A stretch of 64,000 nucleotides of DNA from Leuctra nigra. Lineage: Eukaryota; Arthropoda; Insecta; Plecoptera; Leuctridae. This document shows positions 10,733 through 22,221 of this stretch, piece after piece. Both the position numbers and the translations under genes were made by a program. Location: positions 11,003,647 through 11,067,646 of the forward strand of contig OW203762.1 in the NCBI GenBank assembly GCA_934045905.1. Reading direction: 5' to 3'. Under the pieces are notes generated by a model that had not been told where the DNA came from, did no database searches, and saw only the letters and a list, made by a program, of their open reading frames with translations. Every line of letters begins with the position of its first letter. Within the stretch, counting starts at the first letter, position 1.

Positions 10733-13700
10733 TTACTGAAGGAGTTGATAAATGGCCGCAGCGAGTGCTCCTGCCACCCACATGGAAGGCGTAAGGCTGC
10801 TGCCACCTCCACCATCAGGAGTGCTGAAATTGCAGACATCAGGAAATTATATAGTTTTTCTGCTTGAAGTTTCTGTTCTAACCACCGAAGTAACCACAGT
10901 TCGAAGTTTCTAGTTCCACTTGAAACGTTGATAAGCCAGACGTGAGTCAATTTTCAGTTAAGAAATACGTGTACCATCAGGAGTGTAGGAGATAAATTTG
11001 TAAAGGGGGATAATGGTTTGAAATAAAAATGGCGGAAAAGACGATTGCTTACGAAGAAAAGCAAGCAAGTGACAAGGAGGCTAAATGTAGGATATCCAGG
11101 ATAAATCAGGATAAATGTAGAATTCCAGAAATTAATTTAAATTAATTAATTAATCAGCAGAGCACCTTATATTTGATAGATCAGGAAACACTGGAATTTC
11201 ATGTCTGAAAACATGTGGATCAGTTCTCTGGTTTTTATGAAGTATGATTACATCAATTTGTGATTTTTAGTGCAACAGATGGTTGACAGTATGACAAAGT
11301 ACTGCAACATAATATAAATAATGAAGCACTTCATCCCCCCTGAAATCCTGTAGTTGACTATATCTTTCGCGGTATCGTTGCGCCTTTTTTAATTCCTTGC
11401 AAGCATCGTATTGATTGCTATCAAATTTTAATTAATTCCAGTTAATATTTTTATTAATATTTAATTATAAATAATTATTAATTTAATTAATTACTAAATG
11501 ATATGATTGAATATTATTTTAAGACAATCTTGATCTGATAATATCTTATAGTTACAGTTACCATTCAATGAATTACAGAACTGGATAATGAGACGAGTGG
11601 GTTTGAGGCAGTTTGAAAAGCAATCATTCACGTTCTTTGGCTGCAATATGAATATTTCTATAATTATTTTTTCACAGACTGCAGAATACAAAAACATTAG
11701 AGTGAATAATAAACACCTTGCACAAAACATAGTACAAACATATAAAATCAATAAATTACAAATATGAAAGCACACTGAAATAAATACAATACAACACAAT
11801 ACAATACACAATATACAATACAATACAATGCAATACAATACAATACAATACAATACAATACAATACAATACAATACAATACAATACAATACAATACAATA
11901 CAATACAATACAATACAATACAATACAATACAATACAATACAATACAATACAATACAATACAATACAATACAATACAATACAATACAATACAATACAATA
12001 CAATACAATACAATACAATACAATACAATACAATACAATACAATACAATACAATACAATACAATACAATACAATACAATACAATACAATACAATACAATA
12101 CAATACAATACAATACAATACAATACAATACAATACAATACAATACAATTTCTCAATAAGGTACAATACCCCACCAGAATACATTACAATAGAATACGAT
12201 ACAAAACAGTACGAATAAACAATTCATATATTTATTATTAGCACAATACAGGGTCTAATTCCATAGCAGCGCTTTTAAATTCGAGTGTGACTCCAATCTA
12301 TGTACTACATACTATCCACACCACTCATTTCGTTCTGTTTTTGAGACAAGTAGAAGAATGACAAAGTAAAACTGTGACAGTGTGTTTGGTCCCTTGCTCC
12401 AGAGCCGTGAGATGGTTTGCTTGCGACGTCTGGTTCCACTTACTTGCCCACGATGTCTGTGCGGCATCCCGTGTTCTTCCCGAGATCCTCCTCGGGAATG
12501 GGCAGGTCTATCGTCGTCTCCGTCCACGTAGCTGCAACCTACAACAAATACAAATACAAATACAGCAGAGATCTTGCTGATTGCACAACATGGACATGAG
12601 CATGATGGGGGGGGAGTGTGGTGGTTTTCCCCGACTCCAATACCGAAAAATAAAGAAATTACGTAAAATATATGTTTTGCTTATACTCTATTTCCAGAAA
12701 AAAGGGAATACTTTGCCCGACCAATGATGCTGCACTTTTGGACTACTTTCTGAATTATCGCATGTTCATGGTTCTTGTTTAAAAATTTATTAAGAAATCC
12801 CGTTGAGTACAGCAACGTGAATAAGAGAGTATCCACAACTCACCACAATGCTTGGAACTAAGTTGAAATTTACCAAAAGATCCCCGGAGTTGCCCCGTTC
12901 CCGCATGTATTTATCAGCCTCCCCCGACCACCCTCCCCTCAGACTCCCAACTAAACTTTAACCCCCCCCCCCCCCTCTCCCCCTGTAAGTTCCCATAAGA
13001 CTCATTTATAATAACAACTCACTCTCTCCACATCTTTGAAGACTCTGAGCAGGTTTACTCCCGCCAACAACATCAGCTCTTCCTTGGTCCACGGGATCTC
13101 ACTATCGGCCAGTTTGTCGAACAAATCCGGGTATTTGGAGACATCTTCCAGGCCGTCGGGCATCCTGTGAAACACCACTTCCTTATTGTTGTTTCGATTT
13201 CTCATGATGAAAACATGAAGACATGACGTATTACTCACTCATCAACGCCGTCGTAGTCGCCGCCGATTCCGACATGCGAGACTCCAGCCACGGTGCGAAT
13301 ATGATTGATGTGGTCTGAAATCACGTAGAATTAGGGATTTTACTACTTCTGTCGGTTATTATTTGTTAGACGAGAGCAGAAAATGTGAACTGACAATTTG
13401 ATGATGTCGAGTATAATGCATTTGAATCTAAATTATTCCTATACAACAAGGAGCTTCATAGAAAGTTTCCTTCAACAGAGTCCAATAATATTATACCATA
13501 AAAAACACTCCGTGTAAAAATACCAGCCAAGTCTCTTCAACTATAAAAAAATATAAGAAATCTAAAAATTCAGCACTGAAAAGTAGTGATATCAAACAAT
13601 GGGCTCAAAACTTAATTTTAAAAACCAAAATATACTTGGCGCATCGTGCATATAGAAGTTTAGAAGTATATGCCAGATGTGTAATACATAAAATCTACGT

Positions 13701-16700
13701 ACCCTATAATGCCGTAAAAAACGATGCGCCAAGTATATATTGGTTTTTAAAATTAAGTTTTGACTTGGCCCATTTTTTGATATCACTACTTTTCAGTGCT
13801 GAATTTATAGATTTCTTATATTTTTTTATAGTTGAAGAGACTTGGCTGGTATTTTTACACGGAGTGTTTTTTATGGGGATATCACTATTTTTTTTAGTTT
13901 ATTTACACAACTTGTAAGACATAGTTGAGCAATATTGAGAATAACCAATTCCTTTAAAAAAATATGCCATTTACGAATTGGTTACTAAGAAAAATGTTGT
14001 TTGGTTCTAAAAGTATAAGCTTAAAATGATATTCCATGAAGAATAGCGAAAGATTCGTTCCAATCGGTCCAGCCGTTTTCGAGCTATGGCATCACTTCCG
14101 GTTTTCAAAATGGCGGCTGATATTACTGCCACCTAGAATAATTTATTTCTATAAATGTTATGTATCATTATAAGCCTTCTGAATGGATATTTATAGGTTT
14201 TTATATAAAGGGGAAGTGAATTCAGGCAGATTTCGCATAAATATGACGTCATTTCCGGTTTCAGTAATTAGAAAACTTTAGTTTCACTATTGATATTTCA
14301 TATAAAGGGCCGTCTGAATAGTTTGGTGCTAGTTTTATTCCGATCGGTTTAGCCATTTTCGAGATATGACGTCACTTCCGGTTTCAAAATGGCGGCTTCC
14401 GGTTGGTTTTATAAAAAGGCACCTCAGACGCCAAAAGTGCACATGTGGTAAAAATTTCAGATCGATTGGTTCAGCCGTTTAGGCTGTGGCGGTGCTTGCG
14501 GTGTTTCTTGATATCATTATTATCATCATCATCATCTAAAGATCAAAGTGGTGTAATTTCACTGTTTTCTCGGCCCTCTAGCTCGCAAATGGAATAACCT
14601 ATTGTTATAAAATTTGGTATATGTTGTCAGGTGGGCCATAGCTCAAAATTAAGATGTTTCGCAACAATGTGAGATTTCCCAATTTTGAGATCCAGTAGGC
14701 CGAAAATGCCATGTTATTGCTTACAGTAAAAGTGTTTGGTCTGCTCCTCAGTTTTTAGGCATTTACGGTATGTTGAGTGACTGTGAGTGTACGGTACGAC
14801 TTGGCTGGGTGGAGCGACCGCTCCACTAGATGACTGAGTTATAAATTAATCCATCTCCAAGTGTGAATGTTGCGGTTTGACTGTTTTAAGGAAAGTCTTA
14901 CCAACGACGTCGTCGATTGTAGCTTTCTTCGTGGAATTACATTGGATGAATCGAGAGTAGAAGTTGACCATCACGACGCCTCCGTTATCACTCTGAAATA
15001 CACGAGCAGTAAATCAAAGACCATATGGATGAGGAAGATAGAAACATTTTGGTACGTTTTCGACCCTTGAATCTAACGAAATTGCGTCAAAGGAGCAGTG
15101 CCAAATTTATCTTTGAAATTCTTTGAATAAATATGACAAATATTTTAAAACAGCATAAAATGTAAGTAAAATGTCAATCAGTTTTGCTTGACTATACTTC
15201 AATTTGTCATAAAATTTTGGTCCCGATGACCTATAGCAAAATTTGAAGTTGATCGGTCAAACAGTTCAATTTAATTTTCGACCAATACGGGATCTCGATC
15301 AAAAGCAATATCTGTGACCGCTCTTATGACATTTGTGCAAATTTTCAGATCGAAGTTGTGCTCTGGGCATTGCCTATACAAAAGCACGGGATGATCATCA
15401 AAATATAGTCGCATTATAAAACAGATGAACTTTCCATAGTTTCCCCACTAAAACTGAATAACTTAATATTGAACTAATGTGCCAGCTGTGATTACCAGAA
15501 GACTCAGGACATCATCTGGGACGTTGCGATGATGGTTGCAGATCGCTCGGGCAGAAGAGTGAGAGAAGATGACTGGAGCTCTTGTAATATTCAGAACATC
15601 CTTCATTGTCTTAGCAGAGACATGGGACAGATCCACCATCATGCCCAGCCGGTTCAGCTCCATGATCACATTCTACAACACATGGAGGTCGTTTGGTAAG
15701 AGATATACAAACACATTTGCAAGATAGAAGGATCCTATGATAATAATCCTAAAATAAACATGTAACTTCAAATGTAAAAGAAATCAAATAAATTGGGACC
15801 ATCATCAAATTGAGGTATTCAATAACATAATTTTAAATCATTTGATATGAAATCGATCACTAAACAGTTCCCCGGTATTTTCTTCCGTGCAAGGAGCTTG
15901 ACTTATTATACGCATCATATGTGCGATGACACTTAAAACAATTAAATTGGTTCAAAACTCGGCTTCATATTCGATAAAAATGGTCCAGAACATCTGATTT
16001 CAAAAAGGGTTCTTCTTCAAAGTAACTAGGAAAACGCTCTGTGTAACGCGTTGATGAGCGAGCACGGACACGCGCAACACCTCGAACCGAAATTATTTCT
16101 ATCGAAAATATCATTAAAAGCCAATAATTCTTGAAATTCGTCAGACTTGTAGGTACAAAAATCTCCAGATATTCCTGAAGTATTAGTCCCAATAACCATG
16201 CAAAGGTTTAAGTTGATCGATTGAACCTTTATGATTAAAATATTCCTTGTTAATATTCAAAAATCATAGGATCTATTTAAAAAATATATACCTGGGACCA
16301 CTCATATGATAAAAGTGTGTGTACTTACACAATATTAGACGATCTGTTGAACGGTCATATCAGTTTCATACGTTTGAAAGTTGCTCTAACTACCTTGGAA
16401 CTATAAAGAGTGAAAGTAGCCGTGATCAACATTTTTGAGTAATTTGACAGCCAACACGCAAAATGTCCGTAAAATGTCAAGAACTTTTGGATTTAAACAC
16501 AGAAAAGTCTGAAAATTGTCAAAAATACAGATAATGTTGGTCCTAATGATCATGCAAAGTTTTAAGTTGATCGGTCATACGGTTCTATAGTTTAAATTTC
16601 AAAAATCATATGAAAGATTTTTTTAAATTTTAATCAATGGGAGGATTTGGCTGAAACTTTGTAAGATTGGGTACAATGTTGGTCTTAATGACTTGTCAAA

Positions 16701-19700
16701 ATTTCAAATTGATCGGAAAAACCAATCGAAAGATATTTTTTTTAAATTTGAACCAATCACATGATCCCGTTCAAAAACGATCCCAGGGACCGCATATATT
16801 ACGTTAGTATATGTGCAAAGTTTCAGATCGATTCGTTGTGCCGTTTGACCTGGGCTGTGAACACACAAAAACAAACACACAGAGAAAGTGCCATAAGAGT
16901 ACCGTGGTGACGCTCGCTACGCTCGCTCAATCAGGATTTGGGGAGAGAGAAATTGTTCTCTCGATATGTCATTGGAAGTCAAATAGGTATTCTTGTATAA
17001 ACCTACCTTCCCCCAAGTACTGATGCCGTTATGATCAGAAATCATTGCACCTCCATCTACTGGAGAACTATCAGCCCTGAAAACAAGATACATCACCTTA
17101 ACGAGTGTTACAAGAGTGAGTGTTACAAGAGTGAGTGTTACAAGAGTGAGTGTTACAAGAGTGAGTGTTACAAGATTGAGTGTTACAAGATTGAGTATTA
17201 CAAGCGTGAGTGTGACAAGAGTGAGTTTTACGAGATTAAGTATTACAATATTGAGTGTTACAAGCGTTAGTATTACATGAGTGAGTGTTGCAAGAGTGAG
17301 GGAGATAGAGTGACTCACCAAGGAGTGTTACAATATTGAGTGTTACAAAAGTGTTGTTATAAGCGCGAGTGTTTCATGAATGAGTGTTACACATTGAGTG
17401 TTACAAGAGTGAGTGTTACAAGAGTGAGTGTTACAAGAGTGAGTGTTACAAGTGTGAATTTTACAAGAGTGAGTGTTACAAGTGTGAATGTTACAAGAGT
17501 GAGTGTTACAAGTGTGAATGTTACAAGAGTGAGTGTTACAAGTGTGAATGTTACAAGAGTGAATGTTACAAGAGTGAGCGAGATAAAAGTGACTCACCAA
17601 GGAGTGTTACAAGAGTGAGTGATGGTCATGTATCTCGCACCCATCTCGTACATTAGACGTAGAACACTCAGACGACTGTCTATGGAGTGGCCGCCTTCAA
17701 CACAGATCAGCGAGGCGATCTTGTTTTCTTTTTGAGCGTCTTCGATGTCTGAAATCAATCATTTTAAACGACTGGTATTAATGTTTAAATAGAAACGCTC
17801 TGTGTGAAATGTGTCTCACCGCTTCTAATGATCATTTCTCGGGCAGATACTTACATTGTACGTACTCCTCTTATAATAGATCGTGAAATCATTTGTAATC
17901 TTTGTATTCTTTGTTCATTGGTATTTGTACCATTTTGTTGTTATGCCTTGTTCGATGCCGTTTACAACTATTAGTGAAGTTGTAACTAGAGCGAAGTAAT
18001 TCCAAAAATTACCCTCTCCTTGTTAAGTCTTTATTATAGAGACATTATGAAGGTCAATTGCCTATATTGTACAGCTCCTTGGGTACAGCCTACGAGAAAT
18101 GAAGTAGGTACCCACATAGTTTCTGTGGCTGAGAGATATTTTGACACATTTTGTTTTTTACGAGAAAATGAACTGTAGAGAGTCTGGACCCTTACCTAAT
18201 AAAATCTTGTCACTACGACGGTCTTACAGTACGACCGTCGTAGTGTAAGACCTAGTCCGCCAAAGCATGCTAGAGATCTAGGACGCCGGTACGACGGTCG
18301 TAGCACCAGTCACGTGACATTAAAATTAATATTAAATTCGGACTAGGCCGGGACTACCGTGGACCGTCTTTTCTTGGTCTTACCGGGGTCTTAGCGTGAA
18401 AAAACCGATATTAGGTAAGGGTCCTGAGAGAGTCAACCCGAGAGAATGTATTTTACCTTTCGCTGTCATGGCGAGCTTCAAATCATCAGGATAAGCCTCG
18501 ACCAGTCTCTTGATGACGTCAATCTGCTCCAGAGTCTGCTCCACAGCATCCTTGTACTGGGCATTGCAAGACACGTAGGCGACCCAGAACTGAAAGAATT
18601 CGAAACAGAGACGAGTTCCATTCACAAGTTGTATTCATCATTGTATTTCAGTTGTCATTGCATTTCAAGTCAGACTACATATAGTACCTCCACGGGACTG
18701 TTTATTGTGACACTTGCTATTTTCATGCATTGATTTTTATCTTTCATAGTACTTGAGCTCAACTTTCCGCTTATTATTTCATTTGAAAGTGTACTGTTTT
18801 CGTTCGAGACGGAATGGAAAGAAGTTATAAATAAATAATTGTCTCGGCCTTAATCTTGATTTACAGTCTATAATGTGTGATCAATCATAAATAAATTACC
18901 ACGGATTATCAATGTATTAGTTTTTCCAGCTTTTGTCAGTAAAATATCTATGTATACTCATATTTATTAGGTATATGGTAATTCGTCGAATTTGCCACAC
19001 TCAATAACGAATATGTCTACTCTTCCATCTTTCGTCTATCCATCAATTTATTCAATCCGTTTTCGTCTTCCCACCATTGCTCCAGGTGATTCTTCATTCA
19101 TCTTGCTTCAAACCAAGTATATTCTTCTCATATTTATTTCAACCCTTGCTGATTTCTTTTCTTGTCCAGTTCATTACCCTCATCCAACTAAATAACATTT
19201 CCAACGTCCCTTCCAATTTTTAGAAATAAACTTTCTTCACACTGTGCTTCTTTTTTTGCAAACTTGTTAACCTAAGCAACGCTCCTCAAATGTGCTTGAT
19301 TTCACCATTATCCAACTCATTAACCAAGTTATTGTATGAAATTGAATTTGAATGAAGTGCCATTGTTGAAATGTGAAACAAAAAAGCTTCCTATTTTCAT
19401 ATTGGAACGCCTCAAGACAAAAATCCCCAGACTTATTTCCGTAGATTACCTGAGCTCCAACTTTTCCTTTGCGAAGTCTCGGAATATCCGTGAAGCAACT
19501 TGAACAGTTCCAAGTGGCAGACTCTGTGAGGTCGGCGGAGAAGTTGAAGTTGGCGAGTTGATTGTTCTCTATGTTCCTTAGATTCCACGGCAAATCATTG
19601 TGTCTGCAACACAAACAGAATAGTTGGCTCAGTTGTCAAGCCCAGGTGTGGGGAATTATGAAACTAATATTAGTACATTTTAAAAAGTGTGGTGAACTGA

Positions 19701-19974
19701 TTAGAAGAACTTGATCTAGCTTAAGTTCCATTAGAAGAATGGGTGTAACATATGATTAGTTTACTAGTGCCGACTATAGAGACTGATAACAGGTGGAGGT
19801 AGGTCGTGACACTTACCCCCCCCCCGTCTATCTGGCACTACGCAGGTCTATTGCTTACCCGTCAATGATGGGCTGGTCATCCAGAGCGTCTGAACCTTTC
19901 CTCAACGTCTTCAACCCAGCAGCATCCAAGAGCGCCGGCGCCAATACCAGAGCAAGCAACAAGTAGCACCGCAT
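10733..19974 (-). CDS. Membrane dipeptidase (renal dipeptidase family, M19), complete, 11 exons
   Basis: Exons, 5' to 3' on the minus strand: 19859-19974, 19450-19603, 18457-18589, 17598-17748, 17007-17076, 15496-15672, 14902-14992, 13239-13314, 13023-13164, 12444-12538, 10733-10823. All introns are GT-AG, all phases fit, and the sum is 1296 nt (431 residues). The start [16 protein letters not shown] is a signal peptide. Family zinc ligands are present: H40 and D42 (GHNDLPW), E152 (CVEGGHSI), H225 (DLSHVS) and H246 (FSHSSAR). Also present are H179 in THSCNTPW and the catalytic Asp of GGDYDGV (D317). The C-terminus is GGGGSS followed by a hydrophobic tail, as in a GPI-anchor signal. Known family members are extracellular zinc enzymes that hydrolyse dipeptides and, in vertebrates, leukotriene D4. 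Length is close to the human enzyme. ATAG just before the ATG could be a splice acceptor, so an upstream 5' UTR exon is possible. Confidence 0.93.
11775..12210. repeat. (TACAA)n pentanucleotide array
   Basis: About 320 bp (roughly 11831-12149) is an uninterrupted TACAA repeat, around 64 units, with decayed units on both sides. It lies in the last intron of the dipeptidase. Because 5 is prime to 3, it gives long meaningless open frames in several phases on both strands. Confidence 0.97.
12957..12983. repeat. C-homopolymer tract
   Basis: A run of about 15 C residues followed by CTCCCCCTG lies in the ninth dipeptidase intron, 40 bp past the donor side of exon 9. It is likely a length-variable site. 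Confidence 0.8.
13497..14831 (+). mobile_element. Foldback/Helitron-like family 2, copy 1
   Basis: The 5' part (13497-13876) is a foldback: arms of about 155 bp starting CATAAAAAACACTCCGTGTA are mirrored around a centre near 13685. A body of about 950 bp follows and ends in the hairpin GGAGCGACCGCTCC plus ACTAGAT. Copies at 28470-29801 and 35681-37089 show the same order, so the foldback belongs to the element. The body holds repeated TGACGTCA, ACTTCCGG and AAAATGGCGGC motifs and an ATC trinucleotide run. It fills almost the whole seventh intron of the dipeptidase and ends 70 bp from exon 7. Confidence 0.7.
15203..15385 (-). mobile_element. Family 1-related fragment
   Basis: Contains TTGGTCCCGATGACC, AAGTTGATCGGTCAAAC and CAAATTTTCAGATCGA blocks in the spacing typical of family 1 interiors. 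It most resembles the fragment at 26640-26815. No termini are present. It lies in the sixth dipeptidase intron. Confidence 0.5.
16026..16929 (-). mobile_element. Helitron/HINE-like family 1, copy D
   Basis: A full copy on the minus strand, from TGAGCGAGCGTAGCGAGCG (complement ends 16929) to CTAG (complement starts 16026), with T/T flanks and the standard hairpin. It sits in the fifth dipeptidase intron, 78 bp from exon 5. Its sequence is very close to copy E. Confidence 0.7.
17101..17625. repeat. 15-bp minisatellite copied from the exon 4/intron 4 junction
   Basis: The unit GTGTTACAAGAGTGA is repeated with variants (17101-17300 and 17332-17580); the second block alternates with GTGTGAAT forms as a 30-bp higher-order unit. 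On the gene strand the unit reads HSCNT, which is the coding sequence at the end of exon 4 (THSCNTPW). A second copy of the exon end plus splice donor (ACTCACCAAGGAGTGTTAC) lies at 17313-17331. The array fills nearly all of the 521-bp intron 4. Confidence 0.9.
18183..18427. mobile_element. MITE with palindromic core in dipeptidase intron 3
   Basis: Inverted ends are TCTGGACCCTTACCTAATA on the left and the complement of TCAGGACCCTTACCTAATA on the right, flanked by GAGAG direct repeats (18178-18182, 18428-18432). The interior has nested palindromes such as CACTACGACGGTC and TACGACGGTCGTA. It ends 29 bp from the exon 3 donor. Confidence 0.7.
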
Positions 19975-22132
19975 CTATGTAACAAATTCGTTTCAATTTA
20001 AAGCAGATTATGAGTATTTGCAATTGGAAATAGTCCATGGAGTAACTACCGCCTATACATTTATTTATAGTTTTAGAATTTGCAAAATAACCAAAGTCAC
20101 GTCTCATTGCTTTAAACGACAAAAATATAATAAAAGATAAAACAACAACTCTGTTCAAAAGTTCATTAATTCTACATCTTCCTGGATATTACCCTTGAAT
20201 GTTCATATTCAATGATATTACATAGTACCTATACATGCGTCCGTACATAAGTGAGAAATATGGTAATGGAGAGATTTCGCCCACCTCAAGCTGCGATTCA
20301 ATCTTGCAGTAGACAACAATTTTGTATCAAGCTATATTTAAATAATAAACCATCTTATATGGAACAATGTCATAATAATGAAGATAAAGTAAATAAAAAG
20401 TGAGCAACATCCTGGATAATTTCTCCATTTATTACCGGACCAAGATCAGCAGTTATTTATCATCTTTATTATTACTTGATTTATTACTTATATAATTGAA
20501 AACAGATTATTTACGGGCAATCGAAATGTCCCGCCTTGAACCAGTTACTTCAAAGAATTTGATAATCCCTTGTTATTCTGTTATGTAGCAGTGCGACACG
20601 TACCAAGTATTGAACAATTAGTTGTTGATCCTTGGTTTAAAGTTCATCCTGCTAAGCTCGCTCTATCTCTTCATTATTGACAGATCATAATCTTAGTGTC
20701 TATACTTAGGATACTTTATTGCTAGGGCACTAACAATATTATCAAAAATCCCAATGATAAGAAGAGAATAAGTCTTAATTGCAAATCTGCAAGAAATAGA
20801 AAATAACACCAGAAAATTTCAACATTCTGTACATTATTACAAAATTCATCCAAAATGCAATTATTCGGTAACCAGTTTGAACAGTTACCTACAATTGTTA
20901 ACGTTTAATAGAATGCTCTGCATCACGATTTAAAGATGATTTAGATCGCAGCTTATTTGAATTATTTCTTAGAGACGTGAGGAATAGTGGTCAAAAGTGA
21001 ATTGAGATGCAGCCTTGCTCCTAATACCAACATAATGCCGGTATTGTTTCATTATATCCCCCACCCCCCACACCAACACACACAAAAATTACACAATTTT
21101 GAAATTTTGTTAGATTTTCCTTATTTCATTAACAGTTAAGAAATCGATCTAAATAGTTACAGCAACAATCGTGAGAGAGCGGCCTTGAAGCATAGAATAA
21201 TAAAGTGCTTGTGTTGCCAATTGTCCAAGAGTGTTGCGGATAAGTCACGTATTTAATGAAATTATACAAAACACCATAAAGATCATACAATATGGCTTTG
21301 CTATAGTAATAAAAGTGTGATAACGAAAAAGCCAGCCAATTTCAATTCAAGATGTAATTTCAATCATACATCAAATTTAACTTATTTTTGTAATAAACAT
21401 TATGGTAACATGCAATTTTGATCTTGATAGCTGATTATCAAAATTAATAAAAAATTTGGGTCAAAACCAATCTAGTATCAAAGGATAAACATTTATAAAT
21501 TACCAATAATTTCTTACCATTTGGGTCGTGTTCACCAAAAATATACATTTAGAATTGTGTTAATATTAATAAAATCTTTAATAAAGAGAGCGATATTAAA
21601 CATTTTCATCAATCATATTGATAATTAATATATGAATAGGTTTTTAATTACATTCAGGATACAGTAAAATAAAATTATAGTGATTCTAGGGAAAACATTC
21701 GCTCCTAAAAAATACAAACGGTTTTACTGAAAATGTATGTAAACCTGTACCATAGTTTTATTATAAAACTATAAAATATAAATTATATAATATTAGTATA
21801 AGAAAAGAAAATATCCCTAATGTAAAACAGAAAAAAACATACTCTCTAAAATAAAGCCCCTAATCATTTTCTGAAAATGTATAAGTAGTTTTATAAAACT
21901 GTAAAATATTAGCTTAAAAATATTATACATTTTCATAACCAGTTTTCTCACTTTAGTTCTTCAAATTGTAACGTGAATGTCGGCACACGAATGTACCATG
22001 TAATGTTGCACTCACTCTGTTGTTTGTATCAAGTCTGCCACACTCACTGCAAGGCAAGCCACCAACTGGATTGGAAAGAAATCCGCAACCAAATATCATG
22101 CCATGCTGTCAGTGAGAGAGATATCTTGGAGA
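19975..22132. other. 5' flank of the dipeptidase gene
   Basis: AT-rich sequence upstream of the dipeptidase start codon. It should hold the promoter and perhaps a 5' UTR exon, but I cannot place a TATA box or initiator with confidence. No repeat termini or coding frames are recognised. Confidence 0.35.
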
Positions 22133-22221
22133 TCTCTCACTAATTGCGGTGTTGGGAAATCTGCTCGCTATAGCAGCACAGCAGCTCACGTGCCAACCAG
22201 GTCACGTGCTTCGCTTCAATA
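22133..22221. repeat. First unit of the 92-bp tandem repeat
   Basis: This single unit (TGCGGTG..GGGAAATCTGCTCG..CACGTG..CACGTGCTTCGC) is split from the remaining units by the hAT element 22222-24071. The unit resumes at the duplicated target CTTCAATA at 24072. Confidence 0.9.

Noticed and set aside
11494..12241. Long repeated open frames (CIVLY and TIQYN peptides)
   Set aside because: They are translations of the (TACAA)n array in an intron, with no start context or domain.
17031..17656. Cys-rich (YKSEC)n and (VTRVS)n frames
   Set aside because: Frames of the 15-bp minisatellite on the strand opposite the gene.
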